From contig JANVFP010000050.1 in NCBI GenBank assembly GCA_027919835.1, forward strand, positions 62,001-126,000: DNA of 64,000 nt, read 5' to 3'. Under the pieces are notes generated by a model, which made no database searches, was not told the origin of the DNA, and saw nothing but the letters and a program-made list of their open reading frames with translations. Below are positions 1 through 12,029 of this stretch, one piece after another (the stretch's first letter is position 1; each line of letters starts with the position of its first letter). This DNA is from Lentinula raphanica. Lineage: Eukaryota > Basidiomycota > Agaricomycetes > Agaricales > Omphalotaceae. Position numbers and translations under genes: made by a program.

Positions 1-95
1 CGCCATCATACATATTCATATACTGCTTGGGCATATAGAGCTCCAAGTTCTATCATTTTCTACCTAAACGCTATTTCTTCATCACATTCGCATTC

Positions 96-1140
96 ATTGT
101 ATTCACAAGATACTCGACTTTCTCCCACCAACAATTCTTTACCATTGTCAAGCTCCCAGACCATATATCCACATATCGAGAATCCCAACAGGACCACGAT
201 CACGATGAAGACCCCAGGGTTCTTGTCCTTTCCTTGATTATCAACGCAATTCGGAAAGATTTTTGTACGCCCCCGTTCATGACTTACCAACCTATCCTTA
301 AGAAGAACCGATTTTCCAAACTTCAAGAGTGTTGTCCTGCAGGACCAAACGGACTGGTCGGACATTCAAATAAGTAGGCTTCTTGGGTTAGTTTGATGGT
401 ATGGACGTTATCGGGATTCGGAGGCATGGTATGGTCGATGACAATTCATTCAACATCAGATGTTCGAGAACATTGAAATGGGCGCTAGGTGGATCCAGAT
501 AGTCAGGTATTCAGATGAAGAAGAACACAAGGTCAACGTGGCAGACAGAGTCAAGCAGTGAGACGGGAATGGCGATAAGAAAGTCAGCTGGTATCTTTTG
601 GATGAGAAATACCAGGAAGGTTTACTCAATTGAGTCATGAACATATATAAAGGCCCTCTGTTTCAACCTAGTTCCCACTTTTCTGCCATCAATCAACAGA
701 GGAGTTACCAAAACATAGATTTATGGAACCAGAGGAATTCCAGAGGTAATTTGAAATTAGTTACTTGATTAAATATAATTGATAGTGTGACTTGCTATGA
801 CAGTCAGAAGTGAGATCTATAAGTTGGCAATATGCAGTAATACTCATAATATGACAGGACCCAGGACACAAGAAGGTAAGCTTCAATACATCAGGAAAAA
901 TCTATCTAGGCCCAGGTTGCCTGGAGACACCCCCAAAATTCCAGGCAGTTTCAAGTTCTTGAAATGATTTTAAGTCAACCTTATGTCTTCAGGCTTACCT
1001 GAGTTGCTTTAAAAATCTTTGTAAATCTTTGAGAATCTCTGGGAAGCCTAGAAAGCCTAAGCTTTTGGGGGGTGTCTCTAGGCTCTCTGGACCTAAGGTA
1101 TTTTTCCTGATGTATAGGTTCAATGTTATTGATATTTAGG
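96..1140. repeat. Segmental duplication, copy A
   Basis: This stretch repeats at 2268-3060 in the same orientation. Shared landmarks include the tract around 195-370 and the tract around 454-640, with scattered substitutions and small indels. Copy A holds an extra 224-bp insertion at 889-1112 that copy B lacks. Small open frames occur, for example a minus-strand frame at 60-365 with one hydrophobic segment, but none is convincing as a gene. The copies diverge past about 1140 and 3060. Confidence 0.85.
889..1112. mobile_element. CATCAGGAAAA-family MITE, copy 1
   Basis: The left end reads CATCAGGAAAAA and the right end TTTTTCCTGATG, flanked by TA on both sides (887-888 and 1113-1114). The inverted match extends inward through a C-rich block (ACACCCCC) and its complement (GGGGGGTGT). 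The duplicated locus at 3028-3040 has a single TA and no element, so it is a paralogous empty site that fixes the ends and the TA duplication. The element has no coding capacity. The TA suggests Tc1/mariner-type mobilisation, but copies 2 and 3 carry other dinucleotides. Confidence 0.88.
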
Positions 1141-2267
1141 CACAGGCGGGATAGGAGAGGAGAGGCGTCGGGTCGGTATCTGCACATCGAAGCACATTGG
1201 GATGGAAGGGATGGTATATGACACCAACACCGACAAATGATTCAGAAATCGATGCAGAACTAGGCTGTGACCTCGATTCTTCCCCCAGCCAATTTGACCT
1301 CTCCCTCCTCGGTCAATTCCACATCATCCTCACCATTCCCCCATGGGATATCCGCTTGTCTCTCCACACAATATCTCTCCCAACGATGAAATGTGTTTAT
1401 CCTTTCTTCCAACCCTCTAACCCCCTGGCGGGGTAGTATTCTTGAGGGTGCCAGAACGCACAATGATTGTAGGAAGAGTGTGCTTGTGAGTATGGGGGTA
1501 TATGAAGGTGGATGAGGTTGTGTGGGTGAGCACGAATCAGTCACAGCGGGTGTATAGGACGGAGAGGATGGGGCATTGGTTAAATTATACCAAGGAGCAT
1601 ACGGATGATTCTTCCTTCCAATCTCAAATAACCCCTTCCCACACCTTCCCTCATGGGTCAACCGAGGCATCGACCGAAGACCTCTTCTGTACCAGAAACC
1701 TCTCCCAAGCCAGAGCATCAGGAAAAAGTATTTCATCCCTAGAGCATTTAAAGATACCCCCCAAATCTTAAGAACTTTTAGAGTAATCTTTGGAGGCTTA
1801 GGTTTTTGAGGTTCTTTGAGGTTGCCTAGGTGTCTTTGGGTATCTTTCAGGATCTTTCAGGATCTTTCAGGAGCTTTAGGCACTTTGAAGCTGGTTAGGC
1901 ACTTTGAGGCTGTTCAAAGGGCCTAAGAATTGGGGGGTATCTTTGAATGCTCTAGGCCTAGAACATTTTTCCTGATGAGTACTCGAAACCTCCGGACATA
2001 TCCAGTGGATTTGTTTAAGGGATAGTAAGTTGGAAATCTTTGGGGGGAAGCATAACGTCAGACTGGTGTGGTTGATATTGGTTTATCAGCTGAGGCCAGA
2101 TTCTGATGAGGTTTGGGAGGAGGGTTCAGGCGAGGTAAGGGTCTTCGGGAGTTTTTTGTGTATGGGCGACTGATTTGATCTGACATAGGTATCCTGATAC
2201 ACCAATCGATATACCCAACAACGCCAATCCAACTTTCACTTCCAATGCAACCTACGCTTCCAGCTAA
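1141..2267. other. Spacer between the duplicated segments
   Basis: No supportable gene lies here. A 158-aa minus-strand frame at 1260-1736 and an 89-aa plus-strand frame at 1502-1771 overlap each other and run into a MITE end, and neither has a recognisable domain. The only structured feature is MITE copy 2 at 1716-1977. Confidence 0.5.
1716..1977. mobile_element. CATCAGGAAAA-family MITE, copy 2
   Basis: The ends are CATCAGGAAAAA and TTTTTCCTGATG. The subterminal blocks ATACCCCCCAAAT and ATTGGGGGGTAT pair as an extended inverted repeat. AG flanks both sides (1714-1715 and 1978-1979), which looks like a 2-bp target duplication that is not TA. The interior holds several short imperfect tandem units built on GATCTTTCAG and CTTTGAGG. 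Confidence 0.82.
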
Positions 2268-3060
2268 ATCACAAGATACTCGACTTATCTCCCACCACAC
2301 AATTCGTCACCATCATCAAGATGATCTCAGATCAACCTACAGGACTCCAATCACAATGAAGACACCAAGGTTCTTGTCCTTTCCTTGATCATCAACGCGA
2401 TTTGGAAAGATCTTTGTACGCCCCCGTTCATGACTTCCCAACCTATACTTAAGAAGAACCGGTTTCCTGAACTTCAAGAGTGTTGTCCTGCAGGACCAAA
2501 CAGATTGGTCGGACATTTAAATAAGTAGGCTTCATTGGATAGTTAGATGGTACAGATGTATCGGAGATATGGTCAATGGCAATTCGTTCAACATCAGATG
2601 TTCGAGAACATTGAAATGGGCGCTAGGTGGATCCAGATAGTCAGGTATTCAGATGAAGAAGAACACAAGGTCAATGTGGCAGATGGAGTCAAGCAGTGAG
2701 ACAGGGATGGCAATAAGAAAGTCAGCTGGTATCTTTTGGGTGAGAAATACCAGGAAGGTTTACTCAATTGAGTCATGAACATATATAAAGGCCCTCTGTT
2801 TCAACCTAGTTCCCACTTTTCCACCATCAATCAACAGAGGAGTTACCAAAACATAGATTCATGGAACCAGAGGAATTCCAGAGGTAATTTGAAATTAGTT
2901 ACTTGATTAAATATAATTGATAGTGTGACTTGCTATGACAGTCAGGACATGGGAAGGTGAGATCTATAAGTTGGCAATATGCAGTAATACTCATAATATG
3001 ACAGGACCCAGGACACAAGAAGGTAAGCTTCAATATAGGTTCGATGTTATTGATATTTAG
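2268..3060. repeat. Segmental duplication, copy B
   Basis: This is the counterpart of 96-1140 without the MITE insertion. It ends about 100 bp before the start codon of the NLR gene, so it probably supplies upstream promoter sequence for that gene. Short open frames seen in copy A are only partly conserved, which argues against coding function. Confidence 0.85.
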
Positions 3061-3159
3061 TATCGCTTGCAGTCTTGGCAGTCCAGACACAAGGAGGTGA
3101 GTTGCATAAGATGTTCTGTTGCTTGGGAAAATTCTGAAGTACATAACAACCATAGCATT

Positions 3160-6100
3160 ATGTTCAACCAGGCACATAATTTTACAATCACAAACTCAAC
3201 ATTTAATGCAGCAGGACGAGATATCAAAAATTATTATTGTGAGTTCAGTACAAAAATCACTATGTCTAGACAATGACTTTGCTTTATTAAAGATCTCTCC
3301 ACTGATGAAGAGAAAAAACTTCAAGATTGGCTTGCTGCTCCTGACTGTTCCACTAATTTTGCTACAGCTCTTAATCAAAAAGTAGTTGGAACATGTCAGT
3401 GGATCTTCAAAGAGAGTATCTACCTTGAATGGGAGGAAAAAGGAAGCATACTGTGGATTCAAGGCAAAGGTAATTCATGATTCATATCTACATTATATGT
3501 AGGATATTTACTGTTATATGGTAGCTGGATCAGGTAAAACATTTCTCATGTAAGTTTACTGATCTATTTATATTACAGAATTCAGTTTTAGGCTAATAAG
3601 CTACAAATCCTAGCACAAGCATTATTGATACCATCAGGAATACAAAATCATCAAGTTTGGTCATTTACCATTATTTTGATATCCGTGATAATATTGGAAC
3701 CAAATCAAGCTTTCAAGGATTGTTATTATCACTTCTCTTACAATTAGGAGCTCACAAGCAGAAGATCCATCCTGCATTGAAAAATCTACATGAATTATCA
3801 AAGCATGGGCTTTCTCATTCTAAGCCTACTGATGATAAATTAGTAGTTACCCTTGAAACAATTATAAATGACATGACTCAGCAAAAATACCAAATCTACA
3901 TTTTGATTGATGCCCTGGACGAATGCAAATATTCTTCTTCACTTTTAGAATTTGTCAGTGTAATAGCTAGCTTCCCTTTGGTTAGAATAATAATGTCTAG
4001 CCGTGATCATCAACCTGAATATTGGAACTACCCCACAGTCACCTTGACTAGCAATGTCATGGTTAATTGTGATATTGCAACCTTTGTAGATATGAAGGTT
4101 TCGAAAAGAAGTCCAAATTTAAAAGCTAAAGTGCAGACAATACTCATGCAAAAAGCAGATGGAGGGTGAGTTTGAGCTTATTTTTCAATGTCACTCAATC
4201 CTAATGATTTATAAGATTTCGTTACATTGATTGTCAAGTTCAATCACTAGAAAAATGTGCTAATGCAAAAAGAGTACTTGAAGCACTACAACAATTACCT
4301 GAGAACTTGCAAGAAATCTATACAGAAGCTATACAAAAATCTCAAAGAAGCTTGCACCCTGAAGATGCACATCATATTCTTTTGTGGCTTTTGTATTCTT
4401 TTGAGCCATTATATATAAGCCAGATTGCAGTCATTCTTTCAATTGACTTGAATTCATTATCAGTAGAAGCTGAAACTGAAATATTGATTGAGCTAGGGGA
4501 GATTGTTGATACTACTTTGGTAACTATGAATGAACAAAAAATAGTTCAGTTAGCACATTCATCTGTGAAGGAATTTCTACTTCAATCTCAAGACAATATT
4601 CATACAAAAGATATACTCAATATTAATGCCAGCTTAGCACATAATGTTATAGCTCAGATGTGTCTTATTTACTTACAACAAGAGATATACTCAGAGATGA
4701 CATGGTTCAAAGGAGAACCTTATGTAATTATCACAACATTTGGGCAATATGCAACTAGATATTGGGGAAATCATAGTAAACATGTTGAGAGTGATGAGGT
4801 TCCAGATGAACAAACAATGAAGCTTATCTTAGAATTCTTGCGAACAGAGAAAAAACCATTTTTAAACTGGAGAAAAAATTTCTATGTGATTCCAGAGAAA
4901 AAGGCCAATTTGGAGGACTGCAGTGTGATGCATGTTGTGGCATTCTTTGGATTGAAAGAAAGTGCTAAGAGGTTATGTAGCAATACAATGAGAAGTTGTA
5001 CAGGATCCCAAAGTGATGACATGGATCATTTAAAGACAATGCTGGCTAGTAGTACGTTTATTATTGATTCATTCAAAAGTCTGTAATTTTATAATATTCA
5101 ACAGATATCAATGGAATATCGAAGATATTAGGGAGTGCACTGCAACCTGCATCAGGACGAGGGCATTATACAATTGTTGAATTGCTGCTAGGACATGGTG
5201 CAAATGTGAATGCTCAGGGTGGAACATGTGGAACAGCACTGCAAGCAGCATCAATGTCAGGCAATAATGATGTTGTTGAACTGCTGCTAGAATATGGTGC
5301 AGATGTAAATGCTCAGGCAGGAGAATATGGCACAGCACTCCAAGGAGCATCAACATTTGACAAAAATGATATTGTTGAATTGCTGTTAGGACATGGTGCA
5401 GATGTAAATGCTCAGGCAGGAGGATTTGGAACAGCACTGCAAGCAGGATCAGCACAGGGACACAAAGAGATAGTTGAAATTCTTCTAAGGCACCATGCAG
5501 ATATTGATGCTCAGGCAGGAAGATTTGGTACAGCACTCCAAGGAGCATCAGCATTTGGCAATAATGATATTGTTGAACTGCTGCTAGAACATGGTGCAGA
5601 TGTAAATGCTCAAGCAGGAATATATGGAACAGCACTGCAAGCAGGCTCAGCACAGGGACACAAAGAGACTGTTGGAATTCTTCTAAGGCACCATGCAGAT
5701 ATTGATGCTCAGGCAGGAGAATATGGCACAGCACTCCAAGGAGCATCAGTACTTGATGATATTGATATTGTTGAACTGCTGCTAGGACGCGGTGCAGATG
5801 TAAATACTCAGGCAGGAAAATATGGAACAGCACAGAGAAACAAAGAAACTGTTGAAATTCTTCTAAGGCACCATGCAGATATTGATGCGCAGGCAGGAAG
5901 ATATGGCACAGCACTCCAAGGAGCATCAGCATTTGGCAAAAATGATACTGTTGAACTGCTGCTAGAACATGGTGCAGATGTAAATGCTCAGGCAGGAAAA
6001 TATGGAACAGCACTGCAAGCAGCATCAGCACAGGGACACAAAGAGACTGTTGAAATTCTTCTAAGGCACCATGCAGATATTGATGCTCAGGCAGGAGAAT

Positions 6101-8367
6101 ATGGCACAGCAATTCAAGGAGCATCAGCATTTGGCAATAATGATATTGTTGAACTGCTGCTAGGACACGGTGCAGATGTAAATGCTCAGGCAGGAGAATT
6201 TGGAACAGCACTGCAAGCAGCATCAGCACAGAGAAACAAAGAGACTGTTGAAATTCTTCTAAGGCACCATACAGATATTGATGCGCAGGCAGGAAGATAT
6301 GGCACAGCACTCCAAGGAGCATCAGCATTTGGCAAAAATGATACTGTTGAACTGCTGCTAGAACATGGTGCAGATGTAAATGCTCAGGCAGGAAAATATG
6401 GAACAGCACTGCAAGCAGCATCAGCACAGGGACACAAAGAGACTGTTGAAATTCTTCTAAGGCACAATGCAGATATTGATGCTCAGGCAGGAGAATATGG
6501 CACAGCAATTCAAGGAGCATCAGCATTTGGCAATAATGATATTGTTGAACTGCTGCTAGAGCATGGTGCAGATGTAAATGCTCAGGCAGGACAATGGGGA
6601 ACAGCACTCCAAAGGGCATCAGCATTTGGGAAAAATGATATTGTTGAACTGCTGCTAGGACATGGTGCAGATGTAAATGCTCAGGCAGGACAATGGGGAA
6701 CGGCACTCCAAGGAGCATTAGCATTTGGCAAAACTGATACTGTTGAACTGCTGCTAGCACATGGTGCAGATGTAAATGCTCAGGCAGGACAATGGGGAAC
6801 AGCACTCCAAAGGGCATCAGCATTTGGCAAAAATGATATTGTTGAACTGCTGCTAGGACATGGTGAAGATGTAAATGCTCAGGGAGGAAAATATGGCCAA
6901 GCACTGCAGGCGGCATCAGTACAGGGACACAAAGAAACTGTTGAAATTCTTTTAAGCCACCATGCAGATATTGATGTTCAGGCAGGAAAATATGGCACTG
7001 CACTTCAAGGAGCATCAGTATTCGGCAATAATGAGATTGTTAAACTGCTGCTAGAGCATGGTGCAGATATTGATGCTCAGGCAGGACAATATGGCACAGC
7101 ACTCCAAGGAGCATCAGCATTTGGCAAAAATGATACTGTTGAACTGCTGCTAGCACATGGTGCAGATGTAAATGTGCAGGCAGGAGAATGGGGAACAGCA
7201 CTCCAAGGAGCATCAACATTTGACAAAAATGATATTGTTAAACTGCTGCTAGGACATGGTGCAGATGTAAATGCTCAGGCAGGAAAATATGGCACAGCAC
7301 TGCAAGCAGCATCAGTACAGGGACACAAAGAGACTGTTGAAATTCTCTTAAGCCACCATGCAGATATTGATGCTCAGGCAGGAGAGTATGGCACAGCACT
7401 CCAAGGGGCATCAGCATTTGGCAAAAATGATATTGTTGAACTGCTACTAGGACATGGTGCAGATGTAAATCCTCAGGCAAGGGAATTTGGTACAGCACTG
7501 CAAGCAGCATCAACACAGGGACACAAAGAGACTGTTGAAATTCTTCTAAAGCACTATGCAGATATTGATGCTCAGGCAGGACAATATGGCACAGCACTTC
7601 AAGGAGCATCAGTATTTGGCAAAAATGAGATTGTTAAACTGCTGCTAGAGCATGGTGCAGATATTGATGCTCAGGCAGGACAATATGGCACAGCACTCCA
7701 AGGAGCATCAGCATTTGGCAAAAATGATACTGTTGAACTGCTGCTAGCACATGGTGCAGATGTAAATGTGCAGGCAGGAGAATGGGGAACAGCACTCCAA
7801 GGAGCATCAGTAATTGGCAATAATGATATTGTTAAACTGCTGCTAGGACATGGTGCAGATGTAAATGCTCATGCAGGAAAATATGGCAAAGCACTGCAGG
7901 CAGCATCAGTACAGGGACACAAAGAGACAGTTGAAATTCTTTTAAGCCACCATGCAGATATTGATGCTCAGGCAGGAGCATATGGCACAGCACTGCACAG
8001 AGCTTCAGCATTTGGCAAAAATGATATTGTTGAACTGCTGCTAGGACATGGTGCAGATGTAAATGCTCAGGCAGGACAATATGGCACAGTACTGCAAGCA
8101 GCATCAGCACAGGGAAACAAAGAGACTGTTGAAATTCTTCTAAGGCACTATGCAGATATTGATGCTCAGACAGGAAAATATGGCACTGCACTTCAAGGAG
8201 CATCAGTATTTGGCAATAATGAGATTGTTAAACTGCTGCTAGAGCATGGTGCCAATGTAAATGTTCAGGCAGGAAAATATGGAACAGCACTGCAAGCAGC
8301 ATTAGTATCTGGTAATAATGAAATTGTTGAACTGCTACTCAGACATGGTGCAGTTGTACCTACCTAG
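3160..8367 (+). CDS. NACHT-ankyrin NLR (STAND NTPase), intact, 1643 aa
   Basis: Six exons join in frame: 3160-3238, 3293-3469, 3525-3549, 3614-4165, 4216-5051 and 5105-8367. The N-terminus carries a short motif (HNFTITNSTFNAAGRDI) like those before NACHT domains in Agaricomycetes, and no larger effector domain is visible. The P-loop GKAGSGKT is split across the second intron. A Walker B-like IYILIDALDECK and a sensor-like IIMSSRD follow, then a helical region, then 33 ankyrin repeats of 33 aa. Fungal NLRs of this layout are inferred to act in non-self recognition and programmed cell death, as known for HET and HNWD proteins. The start was chosen at the conserved motif; an upstream ATG at 3067 is possible. 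Partners and ligand are unknown. Confidence 0.9.
5105..8367 (+). repeat. Ankyrin-coding tandem array with higher-order repeats
   Basis: About 33 units of 99 bp encode ankyrin repeats. Two types often alternate: one with VELLLxHGADVNAQ and one with VEILLRHHADIDAQ, giving a 198-bp higher-order unit. Larger copied blocks are visible: sequence from 5878 recurs 396 bp later at 6274, and sequence from 7036 recurs 594 bp later at 7630, each with very few differences. One unit near 5815-5850 lacks six residues. Variation clusters at the residue after LLL (E, G, A, R) and just after AQAG. Confidence 0.92.
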
Positions 8368-8534
8368 GCAGTATTGAACTAGTACTGCTAGGACATGGTG
8401 TAGATGTGAATGCTCAGGCCAGAAAATATGAAATAGCACTCCAGGTAGCACCTGCACAGGGATACAAAGAGACTGTTAAACTTCTTCTAAGGCGCCATGC
8501 AGATATTGATGCTCAAGCAGTGTATAAAGTCTAA
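8368..8534 (+). pseudogene. Out-of-frame ankyrin remnant after the NLR stop
   Basis: Directly after the NLR stop codon, ankyrin coding continues in another frame from 8373 to a TAA at 8532-8534. It preserves LLGHGVDVNAQ and then LLRRHADIDAQ. A small deletion near 8365 appears to have removed part of a repeat, shifted the frame and created the present stop. The ancestral protein would have had at least two more repeats. Confidence 0.82.
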
Positions 8535-11483
8535 TATACATTTTCACTTTTCTGACGTTTTTCATTATTGAATGTGTTGAGTATATTAAGCATTACCCAC
8601 CATCCAGTTGTTTCAAGCATTTTCATTGTAAGTGTGTTAATTGCTGTTCTGAATCCTTTTTATTGTTAAGTTCATGATATATTTCAAGTTTGTTAAGATT
8701 GTGAAATCCACCATCTATTGAATATTATTCCAGTCAACTTATTCCTTGAAATAATATACTATCCATCTCAAGTAAAAATGCGATCTACAATGCCTTGAAC
8801 AAGTTTGTTGAAGAACATATGTGTGCTTTTCAAAGTGAACAGATGCGTCCTGGTGGAGAAGATGCAAATTGAAGATTTTGGTAAGGGCTTTCTTGCTTCT
8901 CTCACATAACTCAAGCCAACAAATGAAGGAAAACCCTTCAATAGGTGGCCTTACTGCATTCTTACAACATGCCTCTGAGACCTCGCAATGTCAGGAGAGC
9001 AATACAGAATCTTCAAGGGGGTGCAAAGCAACTACTCACTGCATTGACACCAACAAAGAAGCAAATATTGAAGTACAAACAGCCTGTAACCAGAGAAGAT
9101 GCTAAGCAGAATAAGATTGTGAGTGTTTAAACTAATTCAAGCACTTGAAAACTTCTCACATAGTTTTCTACAATAGGATCCGGGAATCATTATGAAACAA
9201 CTTGATAGTGCATCGATTTTACCATCTCCTTGACATGTTCACATGATATAACAAAACTGTTGTACTGAGAGCTCCTCGGAACTCATTAGCAGAGCTTGTA
9301 GGGCTCACATTTTGCAAAATGTAGCTAGCAATTTTTGACTCAATTTTTTGAATGAATTTATCAGCATTTGGATAGAAATGTCATGGTGTGACTTGTGCAC
9401 GTGGCCTTTGGTGATGCAGGTTACTTCCTGGTGATCACAAATATATTCTAGAAGGCTATTAGGAAATAATCCAACTCTTAACACATCATATATACTGACT
9501 GTACAGTTTATTTTAATAATTTGGAGTGATGCAATTTTTCAACTATACAGATAAGATCAAGTTCTATTTATAGACCAAGTTCCTTCTTAGACAGTTTGGA
9601 AATCTGCTAGGGCCGGATGGCAAGGAGGTTCTCAAGCAAGGTAAGTTTTACCTTCGGAATCTTCAAAGATGTGTATGACCATCTCATCGCAGATAGCCTG
9701 ATAGGCTGCTCAATATTCCAAGTACAACAAACTCAACAAGCATTTGATTCCCTCATACTTCCATCTTCTCTTCTACACCCCTCTTCCTGTACCCACCGTG
9801 TGGTCCGGGACACTGCAACAGAAAAGCAAGTCATGTTTTCCCCTGCTTGACTGCTCATATGCATATTATGATAGACAGGCTTCTACTACCTAATCCCAGC
9901 GATTCAGTATCAGATCCTAGACTCGTCTCTGGATTCATTTGCGCATAGTTGTCTGTTGCTGCTCTTATATGTCTATACGCTACATAACTCAATCATATAT
10001 CAGCTACATGTCAGGCAACTTTCCTGTCTTTTGCTGTATGATACCACGACTGTCATATATGGTCCCAATTAAGGCCAAAACATCTCACAAAAACACTCCC
10101 GGCATCTCCATTGAACATTCACATTATTTCCGAGTCTGGGGCCTGACCTCCTTCCATCTGTTCACAAAAAAAATTGAAAACTCAACACAGCCTCCGTAAA
10201 CCCTGTGATGTTCAAAAATATCCCAACTTGTTGTACAGTTGAGATCCCAAAGCACCCAATCTTTGTTTGGAGTTTCTCAATAGCAAGAAGAGGATGTTGG
10301 GCGTTGAGATGGAGGCGTGGTATGAGAAAGAAGGGAAATTTCTGGGTACAGGTACAGGCATGGGAGGACCCAGGGCTGCCAATGTGAAAAGGTTGATGTG
10401 GCGGATGAGAAGGATGAGGAGAGATTGGGAAAAGAATAACAACAAGATAGGGCTCAATATTCATATGGAAGGATGATCATCATGCTGTTGGATGATGACT
10501 CAATGAGAACAAGAACGAGAGAAAGAATTGAACTATTGCAGCTCCAAGAGTGATTGTTAAGGTGGTTGAACTGCCTCAGATATAGGGTATTGGTGGGCTC
10601 AATCAGGATTCATGGGAGATTGGATTTTTATTTGTCTGATCTTCAAACATAACAATTATTTTATTACTTGAACTCATCTCAATGCTTGCTGTACATGTTA
10701 ACAATCAGGAAATGAGTCCAGACTCATACTCATTGGGAATCAGGGTGGTACCCTGACTGTGATACTATTATGCATTCACAGCTCTATAGAAGCTGTATAG
10801 CATAGGGTGTTTCAAGGCCCTGTGGATGTATTCCCTCAATGATCAAAAGATAATAATGCATTGCATACTCATCTGACCTCAAGTTGAAAAAGAAACAGGC
10901 CATTAGCAATATTCATCATTCCACCTGATGACCAGTGCTTGATAGGGCAAGCTTTGGCTTATCCTCTTGAATAGAATCCATAATCAGATGGTACTAGTTG
11001 GTATCTTGGGTGAGAGAATTCTCAGGAAGGTACACTGCATTCACAAATTGAATCCTAGATGTACATCGAGTGTATATAGTGGTGCCCAGATGCCCTGGGC
11101 ACCTGAAGAAACAATAAAATTTCATGCTGGGCATGTAACCAGCCCAATACATGAAAAGTGCCCAAATTGTGAGATTATTTTTGGCTGCAACAATTGGTGA
11201 GCCAATAGGTTCTTGTGTAAGTTGTTTGTTTGTTTGAGTGTTCTTTTCCTTTCTCTTCTCAACACCCACTACAATGGCCAATCGCTCACTCGATTCAACC
11301 CTTGGCTTGTTTAATGGCCCGGGGACACCAGACAAGCTGAAAATTTTGCTTCAGTGGTCAAGCTCTTCAATATCACATCAACTATTGAAACATCTCAATT
11401 GTGTAGAGTCTAATAACGCCAATTTCTTCCATTCAAGAACTTGTGCACTTGTGGTACCTGTCTACCATACTCTTAATCAATCA
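8535..11483. other. Gene-poor interval with no supportable gene
   Basis: Only short open frames without recognisable domains occur (for example 8869-9105, 9617-9850, 10267-10476 and 11238-11510). The segment 9478-9590 is an inverted fragment of the AT-rich repeat found at 17500-17930. Around 10975-11050 there is a short resemblance to the duplicated segments upstream of the NLR. I see no RNA gene. Confidence 0.5.
9478..9590 (-). repeat. Inverted fragment of the 17.5-17.9 kb AT-rich repeat
   Basis: The complement of this stretch matches the part of the 17.5 kb repeat containing the CACTATACAGTCAGTATATA motif, the CATCACTCCAAAT motif and the adjoining AGAACTTGATCT motif. It indicates a dispersed repeat family with no coding capacity. 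Confidence 0.7.
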
Positions 11484-11765
11484 CATCAGGAAAAATATTC
11501 TCATCTCTAGAGTCCCCAGAGATACCCCCCAATTCCTAGGTAGTCTCAGAGAGCCTAGAGTATCTGAGTTCTTTGAGGCTTCTAAAAATTCTCTGGGTGC
11601 TTTCTGGTGCTTTCTGGTGCTTTCTGGTGCTTTCAGATGCTTTCAGGATCTTTCAGGATCTCTAGGATGTTTTTTGATCTTTCAAAGTTCACAAAAATCT
11701 CTCAGCAGCCTAGGAATTGGGGGGTATCTCTGGGGACTCTAGAGATAAAAATACTTTTCCTTATG
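11484..11765. mobile_element. CATCAGGAAAA-family MITE, copy 3
   Basis: The left end is CATCAGGAAAAA and the right end is a slightly changed TTTTCCTTATG. CA flanks both sides (11482-11483 and 11766-11767). Subterminal inverted blocks around GAGATACCCCCCAATTCC pair with GGAATTGGGGGGTATCTC. The interior includes a tandem run of GGTGCTTTCT units (about 11597-11640) followed by GATCTTTCAG units. Confidence 0.82.
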
Positions 11766-12029
11766 CACACATTCCCCATTACTATTGCTTTTGTGCACTT
11801 TATTGTTTGACTGTCATTTTTAATCAGGCCACATCCAAGCAGTGGTAATTGTTTGAACACAGCAGTTTGGACATTAGTTGGCCATTCTTTTGTTATGATT
11901 CAGATGAGTACCACCCTGTTTCTCTGATACCATATACTCAAGTTTCTTCAGCCACCCAGCGACATCCACAACAAACCTCCCAATATACAGGTCCTCCAAG
12001 AAAATCTGTTTTGTTGCCTCACCACCTCC

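Noticed and set aside
60..365. 101-aa minus-strand frame with a hydrophobic segment
   Set aside because: It lies mostly within the segmental duplication, its counterpart in copy B is not well preserved and it has no family match.
3550..3591. Intron ends at 3578 or 3591 for the third NLR intron
   Set aside because: An end at 3578 gives a 29-bp intron and 3591 leads to an in-frame stop. The acceptor at 3613 keeps the conserved NACHT frame.
5075..5104. A 22-bp intron at the end of NLR exon 5 (5083-5104)
   Set aside because: Too short. A GTACGT donor at 5052 gives a 53-bp intron and an in-frame join.
5108..7015. 635-aa minus-strand open frame
   Set aside because: It is the antisense translation of the ankyrin array; regular repeats keep several frames open.
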